From Lyngbya sp. CCAP 1446/10 (GTDB lineage Bacteria; Cyanobacteriota; Cyanobacteriia; Cyanobacteriales; Microcoleaceae), in assembly GCF_026130175.1 (NCBI RefSeq), contig NZ_JAIGNI010000017.1:1-64000 (forward strand): a stretch of DNA of 64,000 bases, given 5' to 3'. Position 1 is the stretch's first letter, and the number at the start of each line of letters is the position of its first letter. Both the position numbers and the translations under genes were made by a program. Positions 27,445 through 37,415 of this stretch are shown piece by piece. The notes under the pieces are model-generated. The model ran no database searches. It had not been told where the DNA came from and saw only the letters and a program-made list of their open reading frames with translations.

Positions 27445-28113
27445 CTAGTTTTGGTGCGATCGCACTTGCATTGCTCCGCCTTGAATCTGCTGTCGCACCC
27501 ATTGACGAAAATCAATCTCTGCGGCAACTTCATCTATGAAAGCCACTTCTAGAAACTGGTATAAATCCGTTTTTTCAATAATCCCAAAAGTGGGAGATCG
27601 ATCGCACTCGACACAAGCCCCATCGACTAATTGCAGAATCCGCCATACCCGCCCGTTAAACCGCCAAAACTCAGGCACGCCCATACTCGCATAGAGTGTA
27701 TTTTTATTGATATCGGTATGGGTAATATCCACTTCCACGACTAAATCGGGGGCTGGATCGATATTCAAGTTAACCGGGCGATCGGCAACTAAGGCATAAT
27801 TCTGAATATAATATCCATTGTCTGGCTCGGCGCTCTTGAGTAGGTCTTCGCGATCGAGCGTAGTCGATCCCATCGTCTTAATTTTCATCCCCATCTCAAC
27901 CACAAGGACTCTCACAAAGAGTTCAATCAAGCGAGCAGAGCGTTCGTGTCCTTCGAGGCCTCTGGTAATTTCTAACGCTCCGTTATCGTAGGTAAAGCGG
28001 GCGCGGGTGCGCTCAGTCAGCAAACTTTGAATTTGCTTGAAGGCGCGCCAATCGAGATCGCGAAAGGTGAGGCGCTTTTCTCCGACAAGTTGAGGTGGTG
28101 GTTGTAACAACAT
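27445..28113 (-). CDS. Uma2 family putative endonuclease (PD-(D/E)xK fold)
   Basis: A 222-residue Uma2 (DUF820) protein, a group expanded in cyanobacteria. The nuclease-like core is PAPDLVVEVDITHTD followed by YASMGVPEFWRFNG; Asp and Glu of the core are present and the usual Lys is replaced, as in many members. I place the start at ATG 28111-28113, where the family N-terminus begins (LLQPPPQLV); an upstream extension to 28224 has no family character. Function in cells is unknown. It converges on rplY. Confidence 0.88.
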   Translation of the reverse strand: MLLQPPPQLVGEKRLTFRDLDWRAFKQIQSLLTERTRARFTYDNGALEITRGLEGHERSARLIELFVRVLVVEMGMKIKTMGSTTLDREDLLKSAEPDNGYYIQNYALVADRPVNLNIDPAPDLVVEVDITHTDINKNTLYASMGVPEFWRFNGRVWRILQLVDGACVECDRSPTFGIIEKTDLYQFLEVAFIDEVAAEIDFRQWVRQQIQGGAMQVRSHQN

Positions 28114-28440
28114 CAAAATTACCGCAATTTGAGGAAAAGTTGACAGAACATTTACTGTGCACTTATTGTAAGATATTTCTGCAATAAGTCTTGTGGTGCA
28201 GGCATCCTGAGTGCGATCCATCAATTTTGATACTACTCGTTCTGCTCTTCAACCCTTGGCAATGCGGGTTTTGTTTGTATAGACGCGGTTTCAACCGCTG
28301 AGTGTCTCCCCAGCACCCGAAGTCAAAAAAATTAATAATTAGGGGAACAACCCTGCTATTGTTAGTGTCAAACCCGACTATAATTGTGAAACGCTTTAAC
28401 TAGCCTATTTAATTGCTGCCTCGGTCGCCACCGCCTATAT
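28114..28440. other. Intergenic region with one dispersed repeat
   Basis: Holds GTTTGTATAGACGCGGTTTC (28270 on) from the GCGGTTTCAACCGC family. It should contain divergent promoters for the Uma2 gene and the TPR gene. No gene seen. Confidence 0.5.
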
Positions 28441-30900
28441 ATGCCATCAACAGTCAGTACAGAATCAACAGCGGTTCAATTTAACCAACAGGGAGAAACG
28501 TATTTATCCCAAGGGAAATTAGAAGAAGCGATCGCCTCCTGCGAGCAAGCTTTGAAGATTCACCCCAATTTTGCCCCGGCTTACAAGACTTTGGGTAACG
28601 CGCTGCAAGCTCAAGGCAGGATGGAAGAGGCGCGGCACTGGTACGCTAAAGCTATTGAAATAGCACCGAATTTTGCGGAAGTATACGCGAATTTGGGCAG
28701 CATTAGCGCGCAGCAGGAAAAATGGTCGGAGGCGATCGGATTTTATCAAAAGGCGATCGCCCTGAAACCGAATTTCGCGGGAGTATACCGCAATTTAGCC
28801 AAAGTATTTGGACAAATTGGCAAAGGGGCAGAAGCTCAGGAATGCTGGTATCGTGCATTCTCTTTGGAACCAGAAAAAGCATCGCCGGCAGAACACTTAG
28901 GTATGGGTGATGCTTTTTTCCGGCAAGAAAAGTTTCCCGAAGCTATTTCTTGTTACGATCGCGCCATAAAATTAAATCCTAATTTGCCCCAGGCTTACCA
29001 AAATTTGGGCGAAGCGCTGAAAAAACAAGGCAAGTTAGAAGAAGCGACAGTATATTATCGCAAAGCTATTGAACTGAACGCAGCTAATGCGAGAAACGGC
29101 AGCGAGGGAGAGCAAACTTTGGCTGGTGCAACCGCGACTAACGGTGCTGCTAAGCCGCCACAAGTTCAACAACAAATACCGCAAAAAATTCAACAACCAC
29201 AATTTCAACAACAAATACCTGAGCAAATATTGCGAAAAATACCGCAAGAAATACTGAAACAAATACCGCAACAACTTCAACAACAGCTTGGGCGTCAACA
29301 AGTTCAGCAACCTGTTAATGCTGGAATTACTACAGAAGATCCAGAAGCATACAAAATACTGGCAGAAGGTTATTTTGCTCAGGGGAAATGGGAACAGGCA
29401 ATTTCTGCTTGCAAGAAAGCTCTACAAATTAAGCCGGAAGCGCCGCTTTACAAAATGCTCGGCAACGCCCTCCAAGCTGTTAGCAAAATTGATGAAGCTA
29501 AAAGTTGCTATGTCAAAGCAATAGAAATTAATCCGAATTTTGCTGAAGCTTATGCTAATTACGGCAGCATTTGCGCGCAGCAAGAACAGTGGCAGCAAGC
29601 GGTTTCTGCTTACGAAAAGGCGATCGCGCTGAAACCAGATTTTGCAGGTGCTTTCCGCAATTTTGCGAAACTTTTGACTCAGTTAGGTAAGTCGGAAGCG
29701 GCGGCCGAAGCTTTGTATCGAGCTTTGGCGATCGACCCGAAATCGGTTCCGGCTGAGGAACATGAGAATTTAGCTAAAACTTTGATCGAGCAAGGTAAGG
29801 TAGAGCAAGGAATTGACTGTTACCGGCGCGCGGTTGAGTTGAACCCAAATGCTGGCGCAGCTTATCACGAATTGGGCGAACTTCTGAAGGGTCAAGAACA
29901 GTGGGAAGCGGCGGTAGATGCTTACACCAATGCCATTAAAACTAATCCCGAACTTTCTTGGTCGCACAACAATTTAGCTGAGTCGTTGGTGAAGTTGGAA
30001 CGCTGGGAGGAAGCTGTAAATGCTTACCGCAAGGCGATCGAATTAAATCCTGATTTTAGTTGGTCTCACAACAATTTAGCAGACGTGCTGCTGAAGTTGG
30101 AACGCTGGGATGAAGCGGTTGTGGCTTACACCAAAGCAACTGAATTAAATCCAGAGTTTAGTTGGTCTCACAATTATTTAGCTGACGCGCTGATTAAACT
30201 GGAACGGTGGGAAGAGGCAATTTCGGCTTACCAAAGGTCGATCGAACTTAACCCCGAACATTTTTGGGCGCACAACAATTTAGCAGAAGCGCTGGTGAAT
30301 TTGGAACGCTGGGATGAGGCGGTGGTTGCGTACCGGCGCGCTAATGAACTGAATCCGAGTTTCTTCTGGTCGCACAGTAAGTTGGGCGACGTGCTGCTAG
30401 AAATGGAAAGGTGGGATGAGGCGATCGAGGTTTACCGTCGCGCGGCGGAGTTGAATGGCGATTTTCCGTGGACTTATTACAACATGGGGACGGCTTTTGA
30501 GAAGCTGGAACGGTGGGATGAGTCGATCGCTGCTTACCGCTGTGCTGTGGAAATTCAGCCGAATTTGCCGTGGATTTCGCAGAAGCTGGCTGATGCTTTG
30601 AGGATGCGATCGCAGTGGGATTTGCAGCAGGCGATGCGTTTGTACCGCAGGGCGATCGAGGAGAAGCCTGATGATGTGCAGTTGTATCACAAGGCGCTGG
30701 AAATTGCGCCGAATGATGCTGATCTTTATGTGGGGTTGGCTGATGCTTTGGTGCGGCAGAATTGGCCTGATGGGGCGATCGTCTTTTATCAGATGGCGTT
30801 GCAGGTGCGGCCTGATGACGAGGCTATTTCTGGGCTGTTAGAAGAAGTATTAAAAAAAAAGGGTATAACTAAAACGACGGGAAAGGGCGATAGATATTAA
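28441..30900 (+). CDS. TPR-repeat protein with Trp-rich repeats
   Basis: An 819-residue protein made mostly of tetratricopeptide repeats in two blocks: residues about 10-215, then a Gln/Pro-rich linker (about 235-290, low complexity), then about 300-800. In the second block at least seven successive 34-residue units share L-x-(K/E)-L-E-R-W-(D/E)-E-A-(V/I) and F-S-W-S-H-N-N-L-A, so a Trp at fixed positions marks recent expansion. TPRs bind proteins; such proteins often lie with cell-envelope glycan genes, as here. The 3' end seems altered: a TPR-like stretch follows in another frame. Confidence 0.9.
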   Translation: MPSTVSTESTAVQFNQQGETYLSQGKLEEAIASCEQALKIHPNFAPAYKTLGNALQAQGRMEEARHWYAKAIEIAPNFAEVYANLGSISAQQEKWSEAIGFYQKAIALKPNFAGVYRNLAKVFGQIGKGAEAQECWYRAFSLEPEKASPAEHLGMGDAFFRQEKFPEAISCYDRAIKLNPNLPQAYQNLGEALKKQGKLEEATVYYRKAIELNAANARNGSEGEQTLAGATATNGAAKPPQVQQQIPQKIQQPQFQQQIPEQILRKIPQEILKQIPQQLQQQLGRQQVQQPVNAGITTEDPEAYKILAEGYFAQGKWEQAISACKKALQIKPEAPLYKMLGNALQAVSKIDEAKSCYVKAIEINPNFAEAYANYGSICAQQEQWQQAVSAYEKAIALKPDFAGAFRNFAKLLTQLGKSEAAAEALYRALAIDPKSVPAEEHENLAKTLIEQGKVEQGIDCYRRAVELNPNAGAAYHELGELLKGQEQWEAAVDAYTNAIKTNPELSWSHNNLAESLVKLERWEEAVNAYRKAIELNPDFSWSHNNLADVLLKLERWDEAVVAYTKATELNPEFSWSHNYLADALIKLERWEEAISAYQRSIELNPEHFWAHNNLAEALVNLERWDEAVVAYRRANELNPSFFWSHSKLGDVLLEMERWDEAIEVYRRAAELNGDFPWTYYNMGTAFEKLERWDESIAAYRCAVEIQPNLPWISQKLADALRMRSQWDLQQAMRLYRRAIEEKPDDVQLYHKALEIAPNDADLYVGLADALVRQNWPDGAIVFYQMALQVRPDDEAISGLLEEVLKKKGITKTTGKGDRY

Positions 30901-31018
30901 TTCTGATTTAGCTGAAGTTCATGATAAGTTGGGTCATAGTTTGGCTAAAGTGGTGCGACAACAGGAAGCTAGTGTTTGTTGTAGTCGGGGACTGGAAGTG
31001 AAGGCGAAGGGCAGGTGA
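30887..31018 (+). pseudogene. Out-of-frame TPR remnant after the TPR gene
   Basis: In the +1 frame relative to the gene, AIDINSDLAEVHDKLGHSLAK and VVRQQEASVCCSRGLEVKAKG can be read before TGA at 31016-31018. The first part fits a TPR helix pair. The main frame instead ends in KGITKTTGKGDRY after a run of nine A (30852-30860). The ancestral protein probably continued here. Confidence 0.65.
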
Positions 31019-31082
31019 TAGTATTCCTATATCTGCAATTCCATTGAAGATTGACTGTAATTCAGTAAAAGGTAGTAAAACT

Positions 31083-34000
31083 ATGCTTATGGAAATTAAA
31101 AAAATGGAAGTGGCTGAACTATTAATATTAGGGAATACACTAAGAGAACAAAATAAAATAGATGAAGCGGCGGCAGTTTACAGTCAATCGCTCTATCTCA
31201 ACCCTAGTTGTTTTTGGGCCCATTATCACTTAGCTAATATTTGGTTAGAACAGGCGAAAGTAAATGAGGCAATAGTTTCTTACCAAAGAGCAATTGAGAT
31301 TGATCCTAGCTTTCATTGGAGTTATCATCATCTGGGCAATGCTTTTGCCCAACAACAAAGATGGCAGGAAGCTGCTGTTTCCTTCCAGCAAGCGCTCTCT
31401 CTTCACTCGGAGCATTATGGAACTTATCATGGCTTGGGTCAAAGTTTACAAAAACTAGGAAACTTTGACGAAGCGATCGTGGCTTTTCAGAAAGGAATAG
31501 AATTAAACCAAGATAGTGATTGGCTAAAATCAGATTTAATTGGGGCAATTGAACAAAAGCTAGATCTAAAAAATCAGCTTTTATTCAATACTTATTACTC
31601 ATTGGCTCAGTCTTTTGTAAAACAGGGCAAACAAGAAGAAGCTATAAGTTACTGGCTGATAATTTTACAGCAGTTCTCAAATATTTTGGAACCAGAAACT
31701 TTAAGACAAGTAGCTAGTAATATTATAGGGGAACAATTAGTAGATGACGATCGCATAAAAATCTATGGCAAAATAAGTAAAATGTTTTTTCATAAAGGAC
31801 AGTTAGAACAAGCGATTACTATTCTGTGTAGCGCCATTTTACTTAACTCTAATTGCCAAGAATTATATCACATTCTTGGGGAAATTATTTCTCAAAAAAT
31901 GGGATTACAATCAGAATTAGACCAGTTGAGAATGGATTTAGATGAAACACAAACTCAATTGCTACAAGTTCAGGCAAAATTAACTAAGTCGGAAGATATT
32001 AAAACAGCCTTTAATGAAACACAAACTCAATTACTACAACTTCAGGCAGAATTAACTATATCTAAAAATATTGCTAAAAAATCTATTAGCTATTACCAAT
32101 GGGCTGTTGAAAGCCATCCTGAAGAATTGCTAAGTAAAAAAGAGTGGGAGCAAGCAACTAATACCTTACGTTACGCTATGGAAATTGCCCCAGAGTCGGG
32201 GTATAATGCTTATGTTTTGGGGTTAGCATTGACTAGAATTGGTCAAGAAGAAGAGGCACTTGCGGTGTTTCATAGGGCGGTAGAATTATTAGAACAACAA
32301 GCAAAGGTAGAATTGACGATACTTTCCTATCAAGAGATGCTAAAGCTATCGTCAAATGGAGATATATTCTTTAAATTAGGGATGCTGCTGGCACAGTGTG
32401 GTCGGTTTGCAGAAGCCTTAACCGCATACGAACAGGCTTTGCAAAGCCCGTCAGGAAAACCAGAAGATTATGCCAAATTGGCAGTGATTTTAGTCCAGCA
32501 AGGATTTGGAGAAGAAGTATTTAATTGCGGTCAAAAGTTAGAAAGAACCAATGATCTGATTAAGCTCTATCAAGAGCTAGGTTTGTTGTTATACCAAGAA
32601 GGTTTGGTAACTGAGGCGGTTAGATTTTTTCAGCAAGTACCGGGAGTCAAAACGTCTGGGAAATGGAAAATTTATCAGGACATTTGGGATGATTTGAACC
32701 AAAAAGATGTGTTAGCAGCAGGAGATTGGAACTATCCTACAGAAATTGAGTTAGAAGAAGTGGCAAAATACTTTGCTAATATTAGTAACTACAGAGTAAT
32801 GACTCTGGATTCATTGAGTGAATCTGATAAAGATTATCTAGAAAAGCATGGCTTATATCTGCCATATTTGAAACTATTTATAAATAAAACTTTTAGCTTA
32901 GAGCAAATACTAATTAAGAGTTTTGATGACTCACCAGAAATATTAGGCAAAAAAATTAACTTAGCAGGCTATGGTTCTTGTGATTTTTCTTATGAACAAA
33001 GTCTGATAGAAACAGGCTATATCTACTCGTTCTGTCCCTTCAGTGGAAAAATTTTGCGCTCTAATCAATCCCTTGTAATTAATCACAGAGACCTTGATGA
33101 TAAGCAACGATTTGATCTTCATGGTTTTTGTTATAGATTTGTGGGAGAGGAAGTGTTTTACCTGATGACAGGTCATGTCTTTGGCTACATTTTGCTGATC
33201 TACTTTCCTAAATTAGATTTAATTATAAACATTAATGCCTATCACCTAGCAGATTTCAGTTACAAACCGGTAGAAAATATGAACAAACTCAAAAGTTATA
33301 TGGTTACTTGCTGGAAACAGGTAAAATCATACATCGCATCCCCTCATGTAAAACAAGTAGTTGATGTAATTGGTTTACAATTTAATATGGGTCATTACTT
33401 TTGGCAAGATCTAGTAGGTATTCATGTTCTGTGTAAAAATGGTCTTCTTCATAAACTAGATAAAATTTTAGTAGGACCCGGAGATTATTTGAGGGCTAAA
33501 GACGTATTTCCGGAAATACCCTCGGAAAAATTTGTTGAAGTTGAGGATGTGTTGCAAGTTTTTAAAACTGTTGTAGCCAATAATTATGTAGCCTTAAAAG
33601 TCAATGGGATTTTTATAGAAGAGGATTTAGCTACTAAGGTATATCAGGGTGGAATCAAGCAATCTTCAAATGTTTTTTTACAGGAAGTGGAAAAAGCTAA
33701 AAAACATTTTCCTTTAATATTGATATGGATTCGTAGTCATAGCCGAGTCTGGTTGTCTCAAGTAGAAGGATTTGCTAATATCATTAATACATTAGCTGCT
33801 GAGTTCCCTAATTTAGGGATTATATTTGATGGTTGGGGAAGCAAAAAAACTTATGAGGAAGGTACCGCTAGAGAAATAGAAAGGGTCAATGAAACTATCC
33901 ATAAAATTTTACCTCTGATTACTCAAGATGTTTACATATATAACTCTAATGGTAGCATGAACCATCAAAAAGTGGTGTGTTCAAGACTTATAGACTGTTA

Positions 34001-34256
34001 CATAGCATCTCATGGAAGTGCTCTGACTTTTCCTGTATGGATAGGGGGTAAACCAGGTGTTGTACATGGAACACCTTATGACAAGGAACAATTTTCTAAA
34101 TGTGAATTTTCAGGCATTTTTAGAGAAAATGTTGTAGATGCTATACCTTTATTACCTGATGTGTTTGACTCAAATGGATGGGTAAATGAGTATGATATGG
34201 ATTGGCGAAGAATTTACGAGGAAGTTGTCAAAATAATACGCGGTCTTTCCAGTTAA
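31083..34256 (+). CDS. TPR protein with C-terminal glycosyltransferase-61-like domain
   Basis: A 1057-residue protein. Residues about 10-270 and 370-520 are TPRs, split by a short coiled coil with two copies of ETQTQLLQ-x-QA. Residues about 560-1050 form a domain with LVGPGDYLRAKDVFPEIP, a long helix-strand series and SHGSALTFPVWIGGKPGVVHG, which resembles the glycosyltransferase family 61 (DUF563) nucleotide-sugar site; this part is an inference. I prefer ATG 31083 to the TTG at 31044. It likely modifies a surface glycan or a protein, fitting the glycan cluster that follows. Confidence 0.8.
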   Translation: MLMEIKKMEVAELLILGNTLREQNKIDEAAAVYSQSLYLNPSCFWAHYHLANIWLEQAKVNEAIVSYQRAIEIDPSFHWSYHHLGNAFAQQQRWQEAAVSFQQALSLHSEHYGTYHGLGQSLQKLGNFDEAIVAFQKGIELNQDSDWLKSDLIGAIEQKLDLKNQLLFNTYYSLAQSFVKQGKQEEAISYWLIILQQFSNILEPETLRQVASNIIGEQLVDDDRIKIYGKISKMFFHKGQLEQAITILCSAILLNSNCQELYHILGEIISQKMGLQSELDQLRMDLDETQTQLLQVQAKLTKSEDIKTAFNETQTQLLQLQAELTISKNIAKKSISYYQWAVESHPEELLSKKEWEQATNTLRYAMEIAPESGYNAYVLGLALTRIGQEEEALAVFHRAVELLEQQAKVELTILSYQEMLKLSSNGDIFFKLGMLLAQCGRFAEALTAYEQALQSPSGKPEDYAKLAVILVQQGFGEEVFNCGQKLERTNDLIKLYQELGLLLYQEGLVTEAVRFFQQVPGVKTSGKWKIYQDIWDDLNQKDVLAAGDWNYPTEIELEEVAKYFANISNYRVMTLDSLSESDKDYLEKHGLYLPYLKLFINKTFSLEQILIKSFDDSPEILGKKINLAGYGSCDFSYEQSLIETGYIYSFCPFSGKILRSNQSLVINHRDLDDKQRFDLHGFCYRFVGEEVFYLMTGHVFGYILLIYFPKLDLIININAYHLADFSYKPVENMNKLKSYMVTCWKQVKSYIASPHVKQVVDVIGLQFNMGHYFWQDLVGIHVLCKNGLLHKLDKILVGPGDYLRAKDVFPEIPSEKFVEVEDVLQVFKTVVANNYVALKVNGIFIEEDLATKVYQGGIKQSSNVFLQEVEKAKKHFPLILIWIRSHSRVWLSQVEGFANIINTLAAEFPNLGIIFDGWGSKKTYEEGTAREIERVNETIHKILPLITQDVYIYNSNGSMNHQKVVCSRLIDCYIASHGSALTFPVWIGGKPGVVHGTPYDKEQFSKCEFSGIFRENVVDAIPLLPDVFDSNGWVNEYDMDWRRIYEEVVKIIRGLSS

Positions 34257-34530
34257 TTAAAAGCCACACAATACAATTAATTTTAGATATCTAGTGAGCC
34301 TAAGTCATTGGTGTAAATATGTAGAAGCGATGCCAAGATTGCCTCCAGGCATTGAGATGGCAACTACGGGGGAATTGCCTCTGGAAGGGATACACAATTC
34401 ATTCAGCCTCGCTATAGTTCATTGGAACTGTTTTATAATCTAACAATGTGGTACTATCTAATTACTAGAAATCACCCATGCTAGAAGTAATCTAAGGAAA
34501 CAACACAATGATAAGCCATCATAAATGAAC
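34257..34530. other. Intergenic region before a MITE, nothing recognised
   Basis: About 270 bp without an ORF of coding character. A mobile palindromic element starts at 34540. Confidence 0.5.
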
Positions 34531-34539
34531 TTAGAAATT

Positions 34540-34665
34540 GGCGTTGCTGAACTTCAGTATGATCTGCCTGTAGGGGTAGAGCCAAGAGTGCTTACCCCGT
34601 CGGCGGTAGGAGCTCGACCGGGGGGGATTGCCCCTACGAATTTCATACTGAAGTTCAGCAACGCC
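34540..34665. mobile_element. MITE-like element with 23-bp terminal inverted repeats and 8-bp target duplication
   Basis: The left end (34540-34562, starting GGCGTTGCTGAACTTCAGTA) is the exact reverse complement of the right end (34643-34665). Both ends are flanked by the direct repeat TAGAAATT (34532-34539 and 34666-34673), the mark of a transposition event. The 126-bp element has no ORF; its middle is GC-rich. It lies 44 bp upstream of the first gene of the glycan operon and may affect its expression. Confidence 0.85.
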
Positions 34666-34708
34666 TAGAAATTTTCTACTCGGTTACTGATGAATGAGGA
34701 ATCATAGA

Positions 34709-35767
34709 ATGGCTAAAATTCTCGTCGGCGGCTCAGGTGGCGCTCCATCTAACAACTTTATTCGCTCATTACGCGAATCTTCTCGTAATGACTATCTAAT
34801 CGGTATGTCTTGCATTCCTTCAGATCTATTCTTAGCAGATACCGAAGAAAAGCATCTGGTTCCTTATGCAGTAGATCCTGAATATCCAGAAGCAATACTG
34901 AGACTTTTACAGAAGACTCAACCAGACTTTTTACACTTGCAAAATGATTTTGAGGTACTAGCTATCTCTCGCCTCCGAGATCAAGTTCAAGCGCTGGGAG
35001 TCAAGCTTTTTCTGCCTGCCTCAGATACGGTGGAAAATTGTGTAGATAAGTATGAATCCTACAAGATTTGGAGTCAATCTGGGATTAAAGTGCCTGAAAC
35101 TATCATGCTCCATACTCCAGAAGACCTAAAATTGGCATTTGAAAAGTTTGGTCATAAGGTTTGGGTGAGAGCCATTACAGGAGGTGGCGGACGCTGGGCA
35201 CTCCCAACGGATAACTTTGATTTTGGCAAGTTATGGATTGACCGTTTTCAAGGTTGGGGTGAATCTACAGCAGCAGCGTGCCTCACTCCCCAGAGTATTA
35301 CTTGGCTCTCCATTTGGTACGAGGGAGAGCTGGTAGTAGCTCAAACCAGGCGGCGGAGAAGTTGGAACTTTGGCAACCGAACACTTTCTGGAGTTACTGG
35401 AATTACAGGGGTTGCTGAAACCTGTTCCGATGCGATTGTAGACCAAGTGGCACAAGATGCTATCTTAGCAATTGACCAGAAGCCACACGGGATATTTGGC
35501 GTAGACATGACCTACGACCAAGAAGGGTGCCCTAACCCTACGGAGATCAATATTGGTCGATTCTTTACTACCCATTACTTTTTCACTAAAGCTGGTCTAA
35601 ATATGCCAGAAATCTACTGTAATATTGTTTTAGATGGAAAATTTCCAACTCTCGATCGTAAAATTAATCCGCTACCGAATGGCTTGGTGTGGATCAGGGG
35701 TATGGATGTGGAACCTGTGATGACAACTGTTGAAGAAATGGAAAAAATGGAGCAATGTCAACTTTAA
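34709..35767 (+). CDS. ATP-grasp (CarB-like) carboxylate-amine ligase
   Basis: A 352-residue ATP-grasp enzyme: N-terminal Rossmann-like region (AKILVGGSGGAPSNNFIRSL), then the ATP-grasp fold with VWVRAITGGGGRWAL (flexible loop), FGVDMTYDQEG and PTEINIGRFFTT holding the metal ligands. It should join a carboxylate to an amine or to another group with ATP. AGGA eight bases before ATG 34709 decides the start over an in-frame ATG at 34694. It begins a tight five-gene run; its stop overlaps the next start, so it acts with those sugar genes. Confidence 0.85.
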   Translation: MAKILVGGSGGAPSNNFIRSLRESSRNDYLIGMSCIPSDLFLADTEEKHLVPYAVDPEYPEAILRLLQKTQPDFLHLQNDFEVLAISRLRDQVQALGVKLFLPASDTVENCVDKYESYKIWSQSGIKVPETIMLHTPEDLKLAFEKFGHKVWVRAITGGGGRWALPTDNFDFGKLWIDRFQGWGESTAAACLTPQSITWLSIWYEGELVVAQTRRRRSWNFGNRTLSGVTGITGVAETCSDAIVDQVAQDAILAIDQKPHGIFGVDMTYDQEGCPNPTEINIGRFFTTHYFFTKAGLNMPEIYCNIVLDGKFPTLDRKINPLPNGLVWIRGMDVEPVMTTVEEMEKMEQCQL

Positions 35768-36702
35768 ATTTATTGGAGAGAAAGACAGTTTTAGTGACTG
35801 GTGCTACTGGGTTCATTGGCGCTCATTTAGTGCGCCGTCTGTCCCAGAATCCTGCCATCCATCTGGTGCTTCTTACTAGAAAACCTATGGTTGAAAGTCG
35901 AGATGGCATAACTTGCATAGCAGCAGCTCTCGACCAACTGACAAAGAAAACCTGGCAAGCAGCAGGCATAGAAAAAATTGATGTGGTACTTCATCTGGCG
36001 GCATTCATTCCCAAAAGTAATGATGCCATTAATGCGGTGGAACAGGTGTACCGAGACAACCTTCTGGGAACCCGCAGCCTATTAGAAAGCCTTCCAACTC
36101 CGCCTCAACGAATTGTTTTCGCTAGTACCATTGATGTGTATGCCGCACTACCTGATGGCGTAGCTTTGAGTGAATCATCACCCATTGAACCTGCTAGTTT
36201 ATATGGGGCATCAAAGCTATTTTGCGAACAACTAATTCGTACCTACGCTCGCCAGCAAGATTGCAATTATGCTATTTTGCGTTATGGTCATATATTTGGT
36301 TCAGGGGAAGCAGCTTATAAGAAGTTAATCCCCCAGACAATCCAGCGATTACTTCAAGGGAAAGCTCCAATTTTGTATGGGGACGGGAGTGCGGAGCGGG
36401 ATTTTTTGTACGTGGAAGATGCAGTTGAAGCAACTTTGCGAGCAGCTACTTCTGAGATCCAGCAAATAAGCCCTCTTAACATAGTGCGTGGAGAATCAAG
36501 CTCAATCCGCAGCATCATTGAAACTCTCATTCAGCTTACCGAATTTTCAGGGACTATTCAATATTTAGCGGATAAGCCAGTAGGAAATTCTTTGCGTTTT
36601 GACAGTAGCAAAATGCAGGATATTCTGGGGAAATGGAAACTTATTTCCTTAGAAGAAGGTCTAAAAAATGAAGTTGAGTATTTTCGGAATCTAATCCCAT
36701 GA
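35755..36702 (+). CDS. NAD-dependent epimerase/dehydratase
   Basis: A 315-residue extended short-chain dehydrogenase. The nucleotide loop GATGFIGAHLVRRL is at residues 17-30 and the catalytic YGASK near residue 153, with the upstream Ser/Thr in FASTIDVYA. It acts on a nucleotide-activated sugar. It overlaps the ATP-grasp gene by 13 bases and the following methyltransferase by four. The exact sugar is not readable. Confidence 0.9.
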   Translation: MSTLNLLERKTVLVTGATGFIGAHLVRRLSQNPAIHLVLLTRKPMVESRDGITCIAAALDQLTKKTWQAAGIEKIDVVLHLAAFIPKSNDAINAVEQVYRDNLLGTRSLLESLPTPPQRIVFASTIDVYAALPDGVALSESSPIEPASLYGASKLFCEQLIRTYARQQDCNYAILRYGHIFGSGEAAYKKLIPQTIQRLLQGKAPILYGDGSAERDFLYVEDAVEATLRAATSEIQQISPLNIVRGESSSIRSIIETLIQLTEFSGTIQYLADKPVGNSLRFDSSKMQDILGKWKLISLEEGLKNEVEYFRNLIP

Positions 36703-37415
36703 GCCATAGTGAAGAAAAAGACAGAGTTGAACAGATATCAGATTGGTATTTAAAGGAGCAGCTTGATTTTGACAAGCGCTTAATTCGCCTCCGCTACCAA
36801 AGTCTGAAACCTTACTTGCAAGCACCGGAAGGCTTGGAACTAGGGTCAGCAGAAGGGGAAATGACCCAATTTTTATTACAGGACTTTGCAAGACTAACCT
36901 GTGTAGAAGGTTCGGCTGAACTGTTGGCTAATATTCTTGATGCTCCCAATTTGGTCAAGATACACGCACTATTCGAGGAGTTTGAACCAGACAGGCAATT
37001 CAATACGATTGTTATGGAACATATTCTGGAACATATAGAGGAGCCAGTGGCATTGTTGCAACGTGCCAAACATTGGTTAGCTCCTGGGGGGAAAATCCTC
37101 GCAGGTGTGCCAAATGGTAATTCTATTCATCGGCTTGTCGCTGTCAAAATGGGACTATTGAAACATCCTTGTGAACTGAACGCAAGAGATCATTCCTTGG
37201 GACATCGCCGTGTGTACACGCCTGAAACATTTAGGCAGGACATAGAACTTTCAGGACTTCATATTACTGAAATGGGGGGTGTTTTTTTCAAACCTCTTTC
37301 CAATCAGCAAATTCAGGATTATTGGACGGAAGAGATGATTCAAGGTTTCTATGAATTAGGTAAGGATTTTCCCCACTATGCGGCAGAGATATATGCTGTT
37401 TGTGAACTGCCATGA
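36699..37415 (+). CDS. Class I SAM-dependent methyltransferase
   Basis: A 238-residue methyltransferase. Motif I is LELGSAEGEMTQFL (about residues 46-59), CVEGSAELL the acidic second motif, and VMEHILEHIEEPVALL the post-core helix. The substrate is likely a sugar nucleotide or a glycan intermediate, judging only by the operon. Overlaps both neighbours by four bases. Confidence 0.9.
   Translation: MSHSEEKDRVEQISDWYLKEQLDFDKRLIRLRYQSLKPYLQAPEGLELGSAEGEMTQFLLQDFARLTCVEGSAELLANILDAPNLVKIHALFEEFEPDRQFNTIVMEHILEHIEEPVALLQRAKHWLAPGGKILAGVPNGNSIHRLVAVKMGLLKHPCELNARDHSLGHRRVYTPETFRQDIELSGLHITEMGGVFFKPLSNQQIQDYWTEEMIQGFYELGKDFPHYAAEIYAVCELP

Noticed and set aside
34540-34665. The palindrome as a simple terminator
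   Set aside because: It is flanked by an 8-bp direct duplication and has 23-bp ends, which fits a transposed element better.
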